A DNA stretch of 21,476 nt, taken from IMG/VR virus record IMGVR_UViG_3300022539_000157, positions 1-21,476 of that record; one strand, given 5' to 3'. Origin of the DNA: a virus. Below, piece after piece: positions 13,963 to 21,476 of the stretch. Within the stretch, counting starts at the first letter, position 1; the number at the start of each line of letters is the position of its first letter. A program made the translations under genes and the position numbers. The notes below the pieces were generated by a model. The model saw nothing but the letters and a program-made list of their open reading frames with translations. It searched no databases and was not told the origin of the DNA.

Positions 13963-14142
13963 ATGAGTAAGGGCAAGAAAGAAGAAGCAACACCAAAGAA
14001 GAAAAAGAAAACCGTCAAAGAATTGAAAGCGGAACTTGCAGAAATCAAGAAAGAATTTTTACAGGTTCAGATTGATTATAAAAAACGGATTCTTTCTTTG
14101 ATAAAACGGATAAACAAGAAAGTATTAGGAGGTGATAAATAA
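13963..14142 (+). CDS. Small Lys-rich coiled-coil protein
   Basis: A 59-aa protein with a highly basic N-terminus (KGKKEEATPKKKKKTVKE) and a predicted long helix (ELKAELAEIKKEFLQVQIDY). Ribosome site AGGAGG at 13953-13958. The stop shares a base with the tail protein ATG (TAATG, 14140-14144). No family recognised. A coiled-coil adaptor or nucleic acid binder is possible from composition only. Confidence 0.6.
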   Translation: MSKGKKEEATPKKKKKTVKELKAELAEIKKEFLQVQIDYKKRILSLIKRINKKVLGGDK

Positions 14143-15152
14143 TGGGATACGGTGATTATGTAGAAATCAGAACAGGCACGGGAACGATTGACAGAGGCTC
14201 AGGACCCGTAAGCGTCGGCAACATAAAACTCCATTCATTCACTCCAAACAAGGAAATCCACGAAGTTATATCAGGACCAACAAAAGGAGTGATTGATACC
14301 AAAGAATTTGTTGATTTTACCTCTATGAAATGGACTCTTGACAAACATACATACGCTCTTGTTCAAGAACTGTTTGGAGTTACAGCGGTGGTGGCAGGTG
14401 CGTCAAGGACACTAATCACGGCTGAATCGTTTGTCTTGAGCGGAACTAAACTCGGTGGTGATGCGGTATCACTCAATCACGGACAGGCTTCTGAAAGACC
14501 TATATCAATCGAATGTATCGAATTGATATTTCAAGTAGCGGCATATACGGATTGCATACCAGGTGATATAGGGTTACAAGTTCTCGGTGGAGTTAGTGGT
14601 GATACAGGAACTCTAATCGCTTACGATAATGCCACAAGAACCTGGTTAGTTGCAAGGGACACTCACGCAGACGTCTATCAGGCAGAGGCGGTGACTATAC
14701 CATTAGGCACAGGAGCAGGCACGATTGCGGCAGGCGGTGATATAACACCTTGCGGATTGTGGCCTGACGCATTACAGGCAGGAGCGGAATGGGTAGAAGG
14801 CACGGACTTTGACCTTGACTTCCACGACGGGCAGGTTTCAAGGCTTGTAGGTGGTGGAATAGGCGACCCTGAGACGGTTTATGGTTGGTATTCTTACGCC
14901 ATAGTAGCATCCGCAACGATGAATTTCCCGAAGGGCGATACACCAATAACAACAAGGGGAGAATATATATATAGCCATAAACTTCAAAATAGTAAGACAC
15001 AGGAAATTAAAATACCAGATGGCTATATCACAAATAACATTGAGATTGTTCACGCACCAGACGGCTTGACCGAATACATCATAGAAATCAAGTCAGTTGA
15101 ATACGGCACAGATGTCGATGCAGAACACGGACACGATAAGAGAATAACATAA
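14142..15152 (+). CDS. Probable major tail (tube) protein with accessory domains
   Basis: A 336-aa protein placed between the terminator-like gene and the chaperone pair, where siphoviruses encode the tube subunit. The N-terminus (YGDYVEIRTGTGTID, NIKLHSFTPNKEIHEV, VDFTSMKWTLD) and the C-terminus (TTRGEYIYSHKL, EYIIEIKSVEYGTD) are beta-rich, as in tube subunits. Residues about 128-201 form an extra domain with IPGDIG, GVSGDTGTLIAYDN. Without gaps it resembles residues 20-92 of the protein encoded at 20060. Residues 216-253 (EWVEGTDFDLDFHDGQVSRL) resemble the insert of the connector. AGGAGGTGA (14127-14135) is the ribosome site. The tube role is inferred. Confidence 0.68.
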   Translation: MGYGDYVEIRTGTGTIDRGSGPVSVGNIKLHSFTPNKEIHEVISGPTKGVIDTKEFVDFTSMKWTLDKHTYALVQELFGVTAVVAGASRTLITAESFVLSGTKLGGDAVSLNHGQASERPISIECIELIFQVAAYTDCIPGDIGLQVLGGVSGDTGTLIAYDNATRTWLVARDTHADVYQAEAVTIPLGTGAGTIAAGGDITPCGLWPDALQAGAEWVEGTDFDLDFHDGQVSRLVGGGIGDPETVYGWYSYAIVASATMNFPKGDTPITTRGEYIYSHKLQNSKTQEIKIPDGYITNNIEIVHAPDGLTEYIIEIKSVEYGTDVDAEHGHDKRIT

Positions 15153-15164
15153 AGGAGGATTTGA

Positions 15165-15518
15165 TTGGATTATGAAATAAAGGAATTTCTCTTTACGGAT
15201 TTTGATAAGGTTAGAAATGCTTGGATTCAAATGGCGGATGTAAAAAAAGAGGAAGAGGTTGGTAAATATCAGAGAATAATCACCGCTTGCGGATTGCATC
15301 TGGCTCTATCAGAATTTGAGAAACTTGTCAAAGAAAAAGAAACTACAATATCTCAAGGACAGGATTTGTTCTTTGAGGTATTGTGGAAAAACAAGGTTTT
15401 TTTTTCGACTTCCTCGAAGGATTACTTGGAAAAAATGAAAGAGTTTCTAAAATCCGTATTACCGAAGGAGACATCTTCACAACCTTCGCAACCAGAGGAA
15501 TCCCCCCCTCCGAGCTAA
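15165..15518 (+). CDS. Tail assembly chaperone, upstream frame (G-like)
   Basis: A 117-aa protein directly before the tape measure gene, the normal place for the chaperone that coats the tape measure during tail assembly. It is helical and charged (KEFLFTDFDKVRNAWIQMAD, ITACGLHLALSEFEKLVKEK) and ends in a Pro/Ser tail (SSQPSQPEESPPPS). The start is TTG at 15165 with a strong AAAGGAGG at 15151-15158; no ATG is in frame nearby. A second frame (-1) is open across its 3' part and runs on to 15661. Confidence 0.75.
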   Translation: MDYEIKEFLFTDFDKVRNAWIQMADVKKEEEVGKYQRIITACGLHLALSEFEKLVKEKETTISQGQDLFFEVLWKNKVFFSTSSKDYLEKMKEFLKSVLPKETSSQPSQPEESPPPS

Positions 15519-15661
15519 AGCGTCTGACTTATTCTGAATATTCAAAGATACTTGAAAGTTGGTGTAAATGGGTGCGTATACGAAAAGGAGACCCCATTTA
15601 TAAAGATTTAACAACTGAAGGAATTAAAGAGTTTGAAGAAAATATGATGAAAGGTGGATAA
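15165..15661 (+). CDS. Tail assembly chaperone, -1 frameshift product (GT-like)
   Basis: A -1 slip at C-CCC-CCT (15503-15509) would fuse the first 115 residues of the upstream frame to 50 residues that have no good start of their own (SELKRLTYSEYSKILESW ... KEFEENMMKGG), giving about 165 aa. A GIPPSELKRLTYSEY-like segment in the -1 frame resembles the T part of known chaperones. The product's stop shares a base with the tape measure ATG (TAATG). A second possible slip site, T-TTT-TTT (15398-15404), lies earlier but would replace a well-formed helix and Pro/Ser tail, so I prefer the C-run. This organisation is known from lambda G/GT; the exact site here is inferred. Confidence 0.7.
15503..15509 (+). 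promoter_or_regulatory. C-CCC-CCT candidate slippery site of the chaperone pair
   Basis: The heptamer obeys the X-XXY-YYZ rule in the zero frame and sits nine bases before the stop of the upstream frame, similar in position to the lambda G site. After slipping, reading continues with TCC GAG CTA AAG. Confidence 0.6.
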
Positions 15662-17406
15662 TGCCTCGATATAAACTCGGTGAAATTTACGGAGAATTAC
15701 GTCTCAAGACAAAAAACTGGCAAGAGAATCTTGGAAAGTCAGGAAGACTGACAAAAGCAACAACGCAAGAGATGAAGAGGGCTTTTATGGCAACTACTAT
15801 CGCTGTTGTTGGTGTTGGTATGGCAATTGGTAAGGTTCTCAAAGATACAATCCGATATGGTGTAGAGACGGACAAATTTGCGAAACAGTCAGGGATGTTG
15901 GTTGAAGAAGTTCAAAAACTTCGTTACGCTTTCGACCAAGAACACGCAAGTTTTGAAACTCTAACAAAGGCATATCCTATTTTGACGAAGTATATGGCAG
16001 AGGCGAGAGACGGGATGGCGACTTATAAAGACGAATTCGATAAGATGGACATATCCGTTGTTGACGCTCAAGGGAATTTGAAAACTACAAACGAAGTATT
16101 TTTTGAGATGTCTGACTGGATGAGCAAAGAGGGAATTCCCGATACTGAAAAACTTGCAGTGGCGACAAACCTGCTCGGCAGACGTGGAGCTGAACTTATT
16201 CCCGTTCTCAAAAAAGGCAGAGAATGGTTTGAGAAAATGGGTGATGAAGCACAGAAACTTGGTCTTGTTTTAGACAAAGAAATGATAAGGACGCTCAAAG
16301 AGACAGATGACGCTATGACAAAAATGCAAGGCTCAATGCAGGGATTTAGAATGATATTAGCAACTCAAACTATCCCTGCGTTAAATGTGGCAATCAGACA
16401 ATGGACTGAGTGGATGGTTGTTATAAACAAAGTCAGTCAAGAAATAATGGGTATGGCTGAAAAGGAAGAACTTGCAGGGGTATTAGAAAGAACAAGCGAA
16501 ACGGTTCTTAAAATGAATGCAAGATTAAGAGAACAAAGAACGGAATTGAAGGAACTTAAAGAGCAAGGAATAACTTCAGGAGCAACTTATGAATATTTAG
16601 AGCGAACCATAAAATTAACAACGGATAAGATACAGGAATTAACGGGGAATGCAAAAACTCTATACACAGAGGGTCTCAATCCTGTTGATTATTCAGTTAA
16701 AGATTTAACTTCTTCTTTTGAGGGAAAAACATCAGCAATAAAAGACCAGAATGCCGAAGAAGAAAAAATGATAAGAAATGCAAAAGAAGCAACTATGTCT
16801 TTCACTCCTTTCAGAGAAAACGTAGAAGGTTGGACGGAAGCCGTGATGTATGGAGCAGAAAAGGAAAAAATATTTACAGATAATACTATCGACTTAACAT
16901 TAAGACAAAAGGATGCAAAAAAAAGCACACGCGATTTAACTCAAACATTTCAAATATTCGGAAGTGTTATGGATAAGGTTTTTGAAAAAGGCAAATTTAC
17001 TATTGAGGATTTTGCAAAGATACTGATAAATTTATCCGCAATGATGGTAGGTGGTGGAATTCCTGGATTCGGATTTTTGAAAGGATTGACTGGATTTGAC
17101 AAAGGTGGCGCTATGCTTCCAAGAGGAGTTAAACCTTATTTTATGCAAGAAGGCGGTGCAACACTTGTCAAGAAACCAACTGAAATGACACCTATGGGCA
17201 ACATTGCACACAGAGGAGAATTTGTTATGACTCCCGCTCAAGTGAACGCTCTTGTCAATCGACCTATCATTATTAAAATGTTCAACACCAATCCCGATAC
17301 TTATGCGGAAAGAGTTATGGAAAGTTCGATGGGAATACAGCAAAAATTCGGCAGATTTATGACAAAGGTTATGGACGAACGTGAGAGATTGAAAGGGAAT
17401 TTATGA
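15661..17406 (+). CDS. Tape measure protein
   Basis: This 581-aa protein sets tail length and is carried inside the tube. It has the usual features: a basic helical N-terminus, a hydrophobic segment at about residues 42-60 (FMATTIAVVGVGMAIGKVL), then long helices (FAKQSGMLVEEVQKLRYAF, TETVLKMNARLREQRTELKE-like coiled coil) and a glycine-rich hydrophobic patch near 460-480 (MMVGGGIPGFGFLKGLTGF). The C-terminal MLPRGVKPYF and HRGEFVMTPAQVNAL match the common C-terminal motif of tape measures. At roughly 0.15 nm per residue the tail would be about 90 nm. It starts at TAATG after the chaperone frame and overlaps the next gene by four bases. Confidence 0.92.
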   Translation: MPRYKLGEIYGELRLKTKNWQENLGKSGRLTKATTQEMKRAFMATTIAVVGVGMAIGKVLKDTIRYGVETDKFAKQSGMLVEEVQKLRYAFDQEHASFETLTKAYPILTKYMAEARDGMATYKDEFDKMDISVVDAQGNLKTTNEVFFEMSDWMSKEGIPDTEKLAVATNLLGRRGAELIPVLKKGREWFEKMGDEAQKLGLVLDKEMIRTLKETDDAMTKMQGSMQGFRMILATQTIPALNVAIRQWTEWMVVINKVSQEIMGMAEKEELAGVLERTSETVLKMNARLREQRTELKELKEQGITSGATYEYLERTIKLTTDKIQELTGNAKTLYTEGLNPVDYSVKDLTSSFEGKTSAIKDQNAEEEKMIRNAKEATMSFTPFRENVEGWTEAVMYGAEKEKIFTDNTIDLTLRQKDAKKSTRDLTQTFQIFGSVMDKVFEKGKFTIEDFAKILINLSAMMVGGGIPGFGFLKGLTGFDKGGAMLPRGVKPYFMQEGGATLVKKPTEMTPMGNIAHRGEFVMTPAQVNALVNRPIIIKMFNTNPDTYAERVMESSMGIQQKFGRFMTKVMDERERLKGNL

Positions 17407-20063
17407 AAACTCTAACCCCTGCATTTGTCAAGGCACAGAAAAAAAAGAATGTTAAAACGTGGAGAAAAGTAATTCTTGAGGAAATCTCAACTGATGCACA
17501 AGTCGATATAACCGAATATGTTGAAAATGTTAGTAAAGTCGAACAACAAATAGAAGAAAAATTTTGTGAATTCATACCGACGACCGTAACTTTCACCGTT
17601 ACAGATAAAGAAACTCAAGATTATGATTTCTTTACGCAAGGAGAAACAACGGGGTTTTTTGACAAATTAATTAAAGCGACAGTGCAAGGATATAAAATAA
17701 TTCTCAAGGAAGGTATAGATGGGATTGCTGATGAGATAGTGAGTTTCGATGGTGAGGTAGATATTGAAAGCGTTCATCGGATAGATAGACAAACGATAGT
17801 ATTCACAGCAACGGGTTGGCTAAGAGATGCAGGAAGATATGATGCCTCGATTATTTCAGACCCCGATAATCCTCCGTTCAAAAATGTTACAGGTATTACA
17901 GTTAATTATCCAGGAGGTGGTATACAGGGTGTTCCTGGGGGGAAATATATCGAAACAGGAGGAAAGACAGGTTCGGGTATAGAAGAAAAATGTTGGATAA
18001 GTTATAATGGAGGTAAAAAAGAATGGCTGACATATCCTGGGGGGAATACCTTTATTTATGAACCGAATTATAAAGGAAAAATGTGGATTACTTACACTCT
18101 TGCTGATATTCCCGAAGAACCAGCAAAAGATTATTTTTCTGTAAGAATGTATGAAGGTGCGTTAATTGCTTGTGGGTATTATGAGCATATACCTATAGAA
18201 GAAGCAGTTGATTTAATATGTGATGAATGGTGGGGGGAAGGAGTTGGCACAAGAGACATACAAGTAGAAGAAATCGGTGGCGGAATTTTAGAAAAACATT
18301 TCATATACCTTGCTCCGATTTATGATGCGGGCAACAAATCGGATGTTAAAATAACAGCAAGCAAGGTGATAAGTTATGCAGGCAATCTTATCACAATGCT
18401 TGTGGCTATTGAATGGAAGAAGGCAGATAATACTAAAATTTACAAAGTCGTTATTGATGTTAATGCAAGAACCAGAACAGTTACAGAAATGGCAGAATGG
18501 TATGCGGGAGTCAGAGTAGCAAGATTTTTTAATGCTAACGGTCGATGGTGGGGGCTTGTTGGACAGGAAGTAACGGGCATCCTGGGGAAAGAATGGTATG
18601 GTGTGGCATTCTATAAATTCAATGTTGCTTTGACTGGTATTGAGTTAGTTCGTAATATTCCTTTCAATCATACTCTCCCAGGTTGGTATCATTATAATCT
18701 CTATTCCTTCACGCTTAAAAACGAAGGTGTGGCAGGAAGCAAGGATTTTTACTGCATCCGTCAAAACGCCGAAGCAGGAATGGTTTATACTGTGAAATTA
18801 TATAAATACGATATAAATGCGGATACGTGGACAAGTGTAGTAACTATGATAAATAATGCAGTTGCTTATAATAAAGGAACGTGGGCTATCTTGGAGGGTA
18901 ACATAGAATATTATTATTTTGCTTGCAAAAAATATATCGGGGGGACAATAGTCCATACAACAAGTTACATTATGGCATATAAAATGACGGGCGTTCCTGG
19001 ACTTACTGAAATAACGACTTTTACAAGTTCGGTATCAACTGTAATAAGTGATTGCTATTGGAGGCAAAAAATTGGTTCTCCCAATTCTGTCTTTTTGAAA
19101 TTTGAAGACCCAAGTTCAGAACTTGCTTATAAACTTCATCACTTGCTTTATGAAATAATTCCGAATGGAGACAAGATTAAATATTTCGGTGGGAATAATT
19201 TATTTGATGACCGATATACTGCTTGGCGATATGAAGACGATCAATGGCGGATAATGTTTTTTTATGGCAGTTTCTATTTTGGCGGAAATGTTCAAACCGA
19301 AGATATTTTAGATTCTGATTATGTCGGAAATATAATACATCCACGAATCTTCAAAGATTTTGGAAGTGGGAATTATTATTATTGTGGATTTGTAACCGAT
19401 GAAAGTAATAGAGTGATTCCTTTTCTCTATATTAAAGAAACAACTACCGCTCATACAATCAAAGAATTAGATTTAACAGATTGGACAATATGGGAGGCTC
19501 TTAAATATCTTGCTCAAGGTTTCTTGTGTTACTTTGTAGTTCCTGAGTATCAAAAAATACAATTTTATCACCGCAAGAAAAACAAAGGAGTTTTGACTTT
19601 AGTAAAAGAAGATTACAAGAAACAACCGAATATGAGAATATACAATAACTTTGCCGATGGTGTTCATATCGAAAATTCAAAATATGAACTCAGTGAAAAG
19701 CGGGGCAATACACTCAAAAAATCAAAAGTTTTTGCATTCGATAATAGATTAACAAGCGAGGACAGTATTGGTATTGTTGCTGATTGGTATTATGCTTTTC
19801 TTGTAACTGACGGAAGAAGAAAAGAGTTTGAGGTCGTTGCTCCGTTCAGGATAGAAATCGAGCCGATGGATAAAGTTACGCTTATTCTTTACGATAGATT
19901 TCTTAACACATTTTGGACTAAAGAGACATTAGTATATGAAACATCTTCTGAACCTTGGGTAAACAAAGAGGCAGCACACGATGTTATCTTAAAACTAATT
20001 GAGAAAGAAGGTGAAGGAGATATTCACGAACTTATACCAGAACGAAGGAGTGTATCTGTATGA
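17403..20063 (+). CDS. Tail-tip/baseplate hub protein with propeller-like insert
   Basis: An 886-aa protein following the tape measure with an ATGA overlap. Residues 1 to about 150 look like a distal-tail or hub N-terminus (VDITEYVENVSKVEQQIEE, VSFDGEVDIESVHRID, VFTATGWLRDAGRYD). Residues 160-230 are Gly-rich (YPGGGIQGVPGGKYI, YNGGKKEWLTYPGG). Residues about 300-680 show five to seven irregular beta repeats with aromatic ends (KIYKVVIDVNART, VKLYKYDINADTW, SYIMAYKMTGV), like a beta-propeller. Residues about 690-886 (IWEALKYLAQGFLCYFVVPE, KIQFYHRKKNKG, RNTFWTKETLVYE-like end) resemble a gp27/hub-type domain. No separate distal tail protein gene is seen, so this one may combine both roles. The domain reading is by eye. 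Confidence 0.78.
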   Translation: MKTLTPAFVKAQKKKNVKTWRKVILEEISTDAQVDITEYVENVSKVEQQIEEKFCEFIPTTVTFTVTDKETQDYDFFTQGETTGFFDKLIKATVQGYKIILKEGIDGIADEIVSFDGEVDIESVHRIDRQTIVFTATGWLRDAGRYDASIISDPDNPPFKNVTGITVNYPGGGIQGVPGGKYIETGGKTGSGIEEKCWISYNGGKKEWLTYPGGNTFIYEPNYKGKMWITYTLADIPEEPAKDYFSVRMYEGALIACGYYEHIPIEEAVDLICDEWWGEGVGTRDIQVEEIGGGILEKHFIYLAPIYDAGNKSDVKITASKVISYAGNLITMLVAIEWKKADNTKIYKVVIDVNARTRTVTEMAEWYAGVRVARFFNANGRWWGLVGQEVTGILGKEWYGVAFYKFNVALTGIELVRNIPFNHTLPGWYHYNLYSFTLKNEGVAGSKDFYCIRQNAEAGMVYTVKLYKYDINADTWTSVVTMINNAVAYNKGTWAILEGNIEYYYFACKKYIGGTIVHTTSYIMAYKMTGVPGLTEITTFTSSVSTVISDCYWRQKIGSPNSVFLKFEDPSSELAYKLHHLLYEIIPNGDKIKYFGGNNLFDDRYTAWRYEDDQWRIMFFYGSFYFGGNVQTEDILDSDYVGNIIHPRIFKDFGSGNYYYCGFVTDESNRVIPFLYIKETTTAHTIKELDLTDWTIWEALKYLAQGFLCYFVVPEYQKIQFYHRKKNKGVLTLVKEDYKKQPNMRIYNNFADGVHIENSKYELSEKRGNTLKKSKVFAFDNRLTSEDSIGIVADWYYAFLVTDGRRKEFEVVAPFRIEIEPMDKVTLILYDRFLNTFWTKETLVYETSSEPWVNKEAAHDVILKLIEKEGEGDIHELIPERRSVSV

Positions 20064-20731
20064 TAGGTGGAAAGGGATATGCTAAAATCAGATTAGTATA
20101 TGAGATACGAAGGACGTTGACTTTTGTGGCTAATCCTGGTTTCGTTCCTGGGGATATAGGGAAAACTTGCAAAGGAGCAGTAACGGGTGATACGGGAGAA
20201 TTGATAAGTTATAATAATGTTGCAAAAACCTGTGTAATTGAAATGGACGATTCAGGGGATTTATTTGACCAAGTCGAATTGGTATCCGTAACAGGGGGGG
20301 TAGGTTCGGGAAATACAACAGGAGCAAGTGTTCTTACCGAAAGCGATTATTTTCAATTTACCGCAAGAGAGGAAAAAAACATTTTCTTAAAATTTGTTCC
20401 CGTCCTTGATTGTGAAGATAAAAGAATGGAAAGTGGATTCAAAAGGTTTGAGCAAGGTTCGAGATTTTGGTGTTATTTAGATTTTCTTGCAGACGATTGG
20501 GTTATAACACTTTCAAACTTAGGTTATTCACTTCAAAAATTCATTAAAAATATGCAGAATTGGAAAGAATTGATTTATATAATTTCGCATATAGACAAAC
20601 CCAATCAAGAATATCTTGTTAAAAGAATGCATGAATACGGTTTCGATTATCCATTTGAAAGATGGGTTGGACAGGAAGGAAGTTTTGTATTTCGTGGTGA
20701 TGAAATATTAGATGTTGATTTAGAGGAGTAA
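20060..20731 (+). CDS. Tail-tip protein with shared accessory domain
   Basis: A 223-aa protein starting within the stop of the hub gene (ATGA at 20060-20063). Residues 20-92 (VPGDIGKTCKGAVTGDTG, ELISYNN, then SVTGGVGSGNTTGAS) align without gaps to residues about 130-202 of the probable tube protein. The remaining two thirds (FKRFEQGSRFWCYLDFLADD, YSLQKFIKNMQNWKELIYII) appear alpha-beta and match nothing I know. A homopolymer of seven G (20294-20300) is in frame. Position suggests a baseplate or tail-tip component. Confidence 0.7.
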   Translation: MIGGKGYAKIRLVYEIRRTLTFVANPGFVPGDIGKTCKGAVTGDTGELISYNNVAKTCVIEMDDSGDLFDQVELVSVTGGVGSGNTTGASVLTESDYFQFTAREEKNIFLKFVPVLDCEDKRMESGFKRFEQGSRFWCYLDFLADDWVITLSNLGYSLQKFIKNMQNWKELIYIISHIDKPNQEYLVKRMHEYGFDYPFERWVGQEGSFVFRGDEILDVDLEE

Positions 20732-20733
20732 AT

Positions 20734-21246
20734 ATGGCTAATGAAAAAACGATAATCGATGAAGTTACAGTAAGAGACCAACACGGAGAGGCACAACCAG
20801 GATTGACAACGGTTTGGTGGTATCCTTGGAAAACAGTGGTTAATGGAACTCAAGGAACTGATTTAACCGATGGGCGTTACAGAGCAACAATAAATAGTGT
20901 GAATACTGGAAAGATTGCGAAATATTACGACCTCTATATTGCTGGTGCTAAGAAAATCGAGAAAATACCCATAGGTGTTTCGTGGGAATGGATTATCGAC
21001 GTTGCAGTCAACACCAACCCGAAGACAGTAACGTTCAACGGTTTAGTTGACGCTTTACAAGGTGGAAATTTGCCGACCACAATCCCCGATGTTCTGGTAG
21101 AAATAATGTCTTCAGAAAAAGGCAGGAGTTTTTATTTGTATGACATAACCACGACGAATTTCAAGATAGGAGTGCAGTTGGGAGGCGACGACAATGCGGG
21201 ATTGCCCGTAACGGTCAGAATAAAAGTAACAGTTGGAGAAAGTTAA
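20734..21246 (+). CDS. Hypothetical tail-tip protein
   Basis: A 170-aa protein after the hub region, with the ribosome site GAGGAG at 20723-20728. The N-terminal 60 residues (TVRDQHGEAQPGLTTVWWYP, LTDGRYRATINSV) look like a beta-rich attachment domain with a Gln/Pro-rich turn. The middle has a short helix (GLVDALQGGNLP). The C-terminus is beta-rich (RSFYLYDITTTNFKIGVQLG, GLPVTVRIKVTVG), typical of a phage tail-fibre-associated or carbohydrate-binding fold by composition only. No family recognised. Confidence 0.65.
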   Translation: MANEKTIIDEVTVRDQHGEAQPGLTTVWWYPWKTVVNGTQGTDLTDGRYRATINSVNTGKIAKYYDLYIAGAKKIEKIPIGVSWEWIIDVAVNTNPKTVTFNGLVDALQGGNLPTTIPDVLVEIMSSEKGRSFYLYDITTTNFKIGVQLGGDDNAGLPVTVRIKVTVGES

Positions 21247-21256
21247 AGGAGGTATT

Positions 21257-21476
21257 ATGAAGAAATTGATTTTTATTGGTTTAATGATAGTGGCTTTATT
21301 CTTGTCTGGTTTGTTTATGTGGGGTTATACGATTTATGACAATGTTTTGAGATTGGGAAGTGCGGATGCACCTGCGGGAATAGATAGTTTATTTTACATT
21401 GTGAGAGTGAGAACGGGCGGGGACGACACGGTTACGACAATCGACACATTGTGGAATTACACGATTTTCGCAGACA
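21257..21476 (+). CDS. Fourth signal-anchor protein, 3' partial
   Basis: The gene runs off the end of the window; 73 residues are visible. ATG at 21257 with AAAGGAGG (21245-21252). Residues 1-23 (KKLIFIGLMIVALFLSGLFM after Met) are a hydrophobic signal or anchor. Then come GIDSLFYIVRVRTGG and DDTVTTIDTLWNYTIF, with the same Asp-Ser/Thr turns as the 7901 and 11202 products. Position behind the tail-tip genes suggests a virion or host-surface role. Function unknown. Confidence 0.72.
   Translation, partial: MKKLIFIGLMIVALFLSGLFMWGYTIYDNVLRLGSADAPAGIDSLFYIVRVRTGGDDTVTTIDTLWNYTIFAD

Noticed and set aside
1-21476. Genes on the minus strand, CRISPR arrays, insertion sequences, integrase or lysis genes
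   Set aside because: Minus-strand open frames all lie antisense to well-supported genes and lack ribosome sites or recognisable domains. No regularly spaced repeats, transposase, integrase, holin or endolysin were seen in this window.
1-21476. Frequent GTCAA/TTGAC words on both strands, possibly a methylation or recombination motif
   Set aside because: Frequency was judged by eye only and can follow from Val-Asp, Leu-Asp and Val-Lys codon usage. A word count against a codon-shuffled control would be needed.

Overview
This window is a stretch of a tailed double-stranded DNA phage genome or prophage with siphovirus-type architecture. It contains a short early-type accessory block, the DNA packaging genes, the head genes and most of the tail genes. 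Every supported gene is on the + strand. Genes are tightly packed, with ATGA, TAATG or short overlaps and strong AAAGGAGG-type ribosome binding sites, so long polycistronic transcription is likely. The host looks bacterial, with classical Shine-Dalgarno sites and ATG, GTG and TTG starts. Four gene products start with Sec-like signal or anchor segments. I cannot name the host from the sequence.

Layout. (1) 1-2735: accessory block with a beta-type DNA methyltransferase, a VRR-NUC-type nuclease, several tiny proteins carrying Cys-x-x-Cys pairs, and a strongly folded GC-rich non-coding element at about 2185-2252. (2) 2893-4498: small and large terminase subunits. (3) 4508-6642: a small zinc-ribbon protein and a portal protein fused to a MuF-type domain. 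(4) 6643-8602: a 2 kb insert between portal and protease with three tiny genes, two genes for signal-peptide-bearing proteins and one small unknown. (5) 8602-11189: a prohead protease with a long acidic C-terminal extension, then an HK97-fold major capsid protein with its own N-terminal delta-like domain. (6) 11202-13954: another signal-peptide protein right after the capsid gene, a small protein with a strong -1 frameshift signal at its stop, a head-tail connector with an inserted domain, an HK97 gp10-like protein and a tail terminator-like protein. (7) 13963-17406: probable major tail protein, tail assembly chaperone pair with a -1 frameshift, and tape measure protein. (8) 17403-21476: a large baseplate/hub protein with a propeller-like insert, two unknown tail-tip proteins and the start of a fourth signal-peptide protein that runs off the window.

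How it works together: terminase packages DNA through the portal into a procapsid built from the capsid protein. The protease matures the head. Connector, gp10-like and terminator-like proteins join it to a tube whose length is set by the tape measure with help from the frameshifted chaperone. The hub protein closes the tail tip. The main departures from a textbook siphovirus module are the four signal-peptide beta-rich proteins, the A-AAA-AAG-TAA frameshift candidate at 12012-12021, an accessory domain shared by two tail proteins, and two G-run/C-run RNA hairpins placed just before ribosome binding sites.
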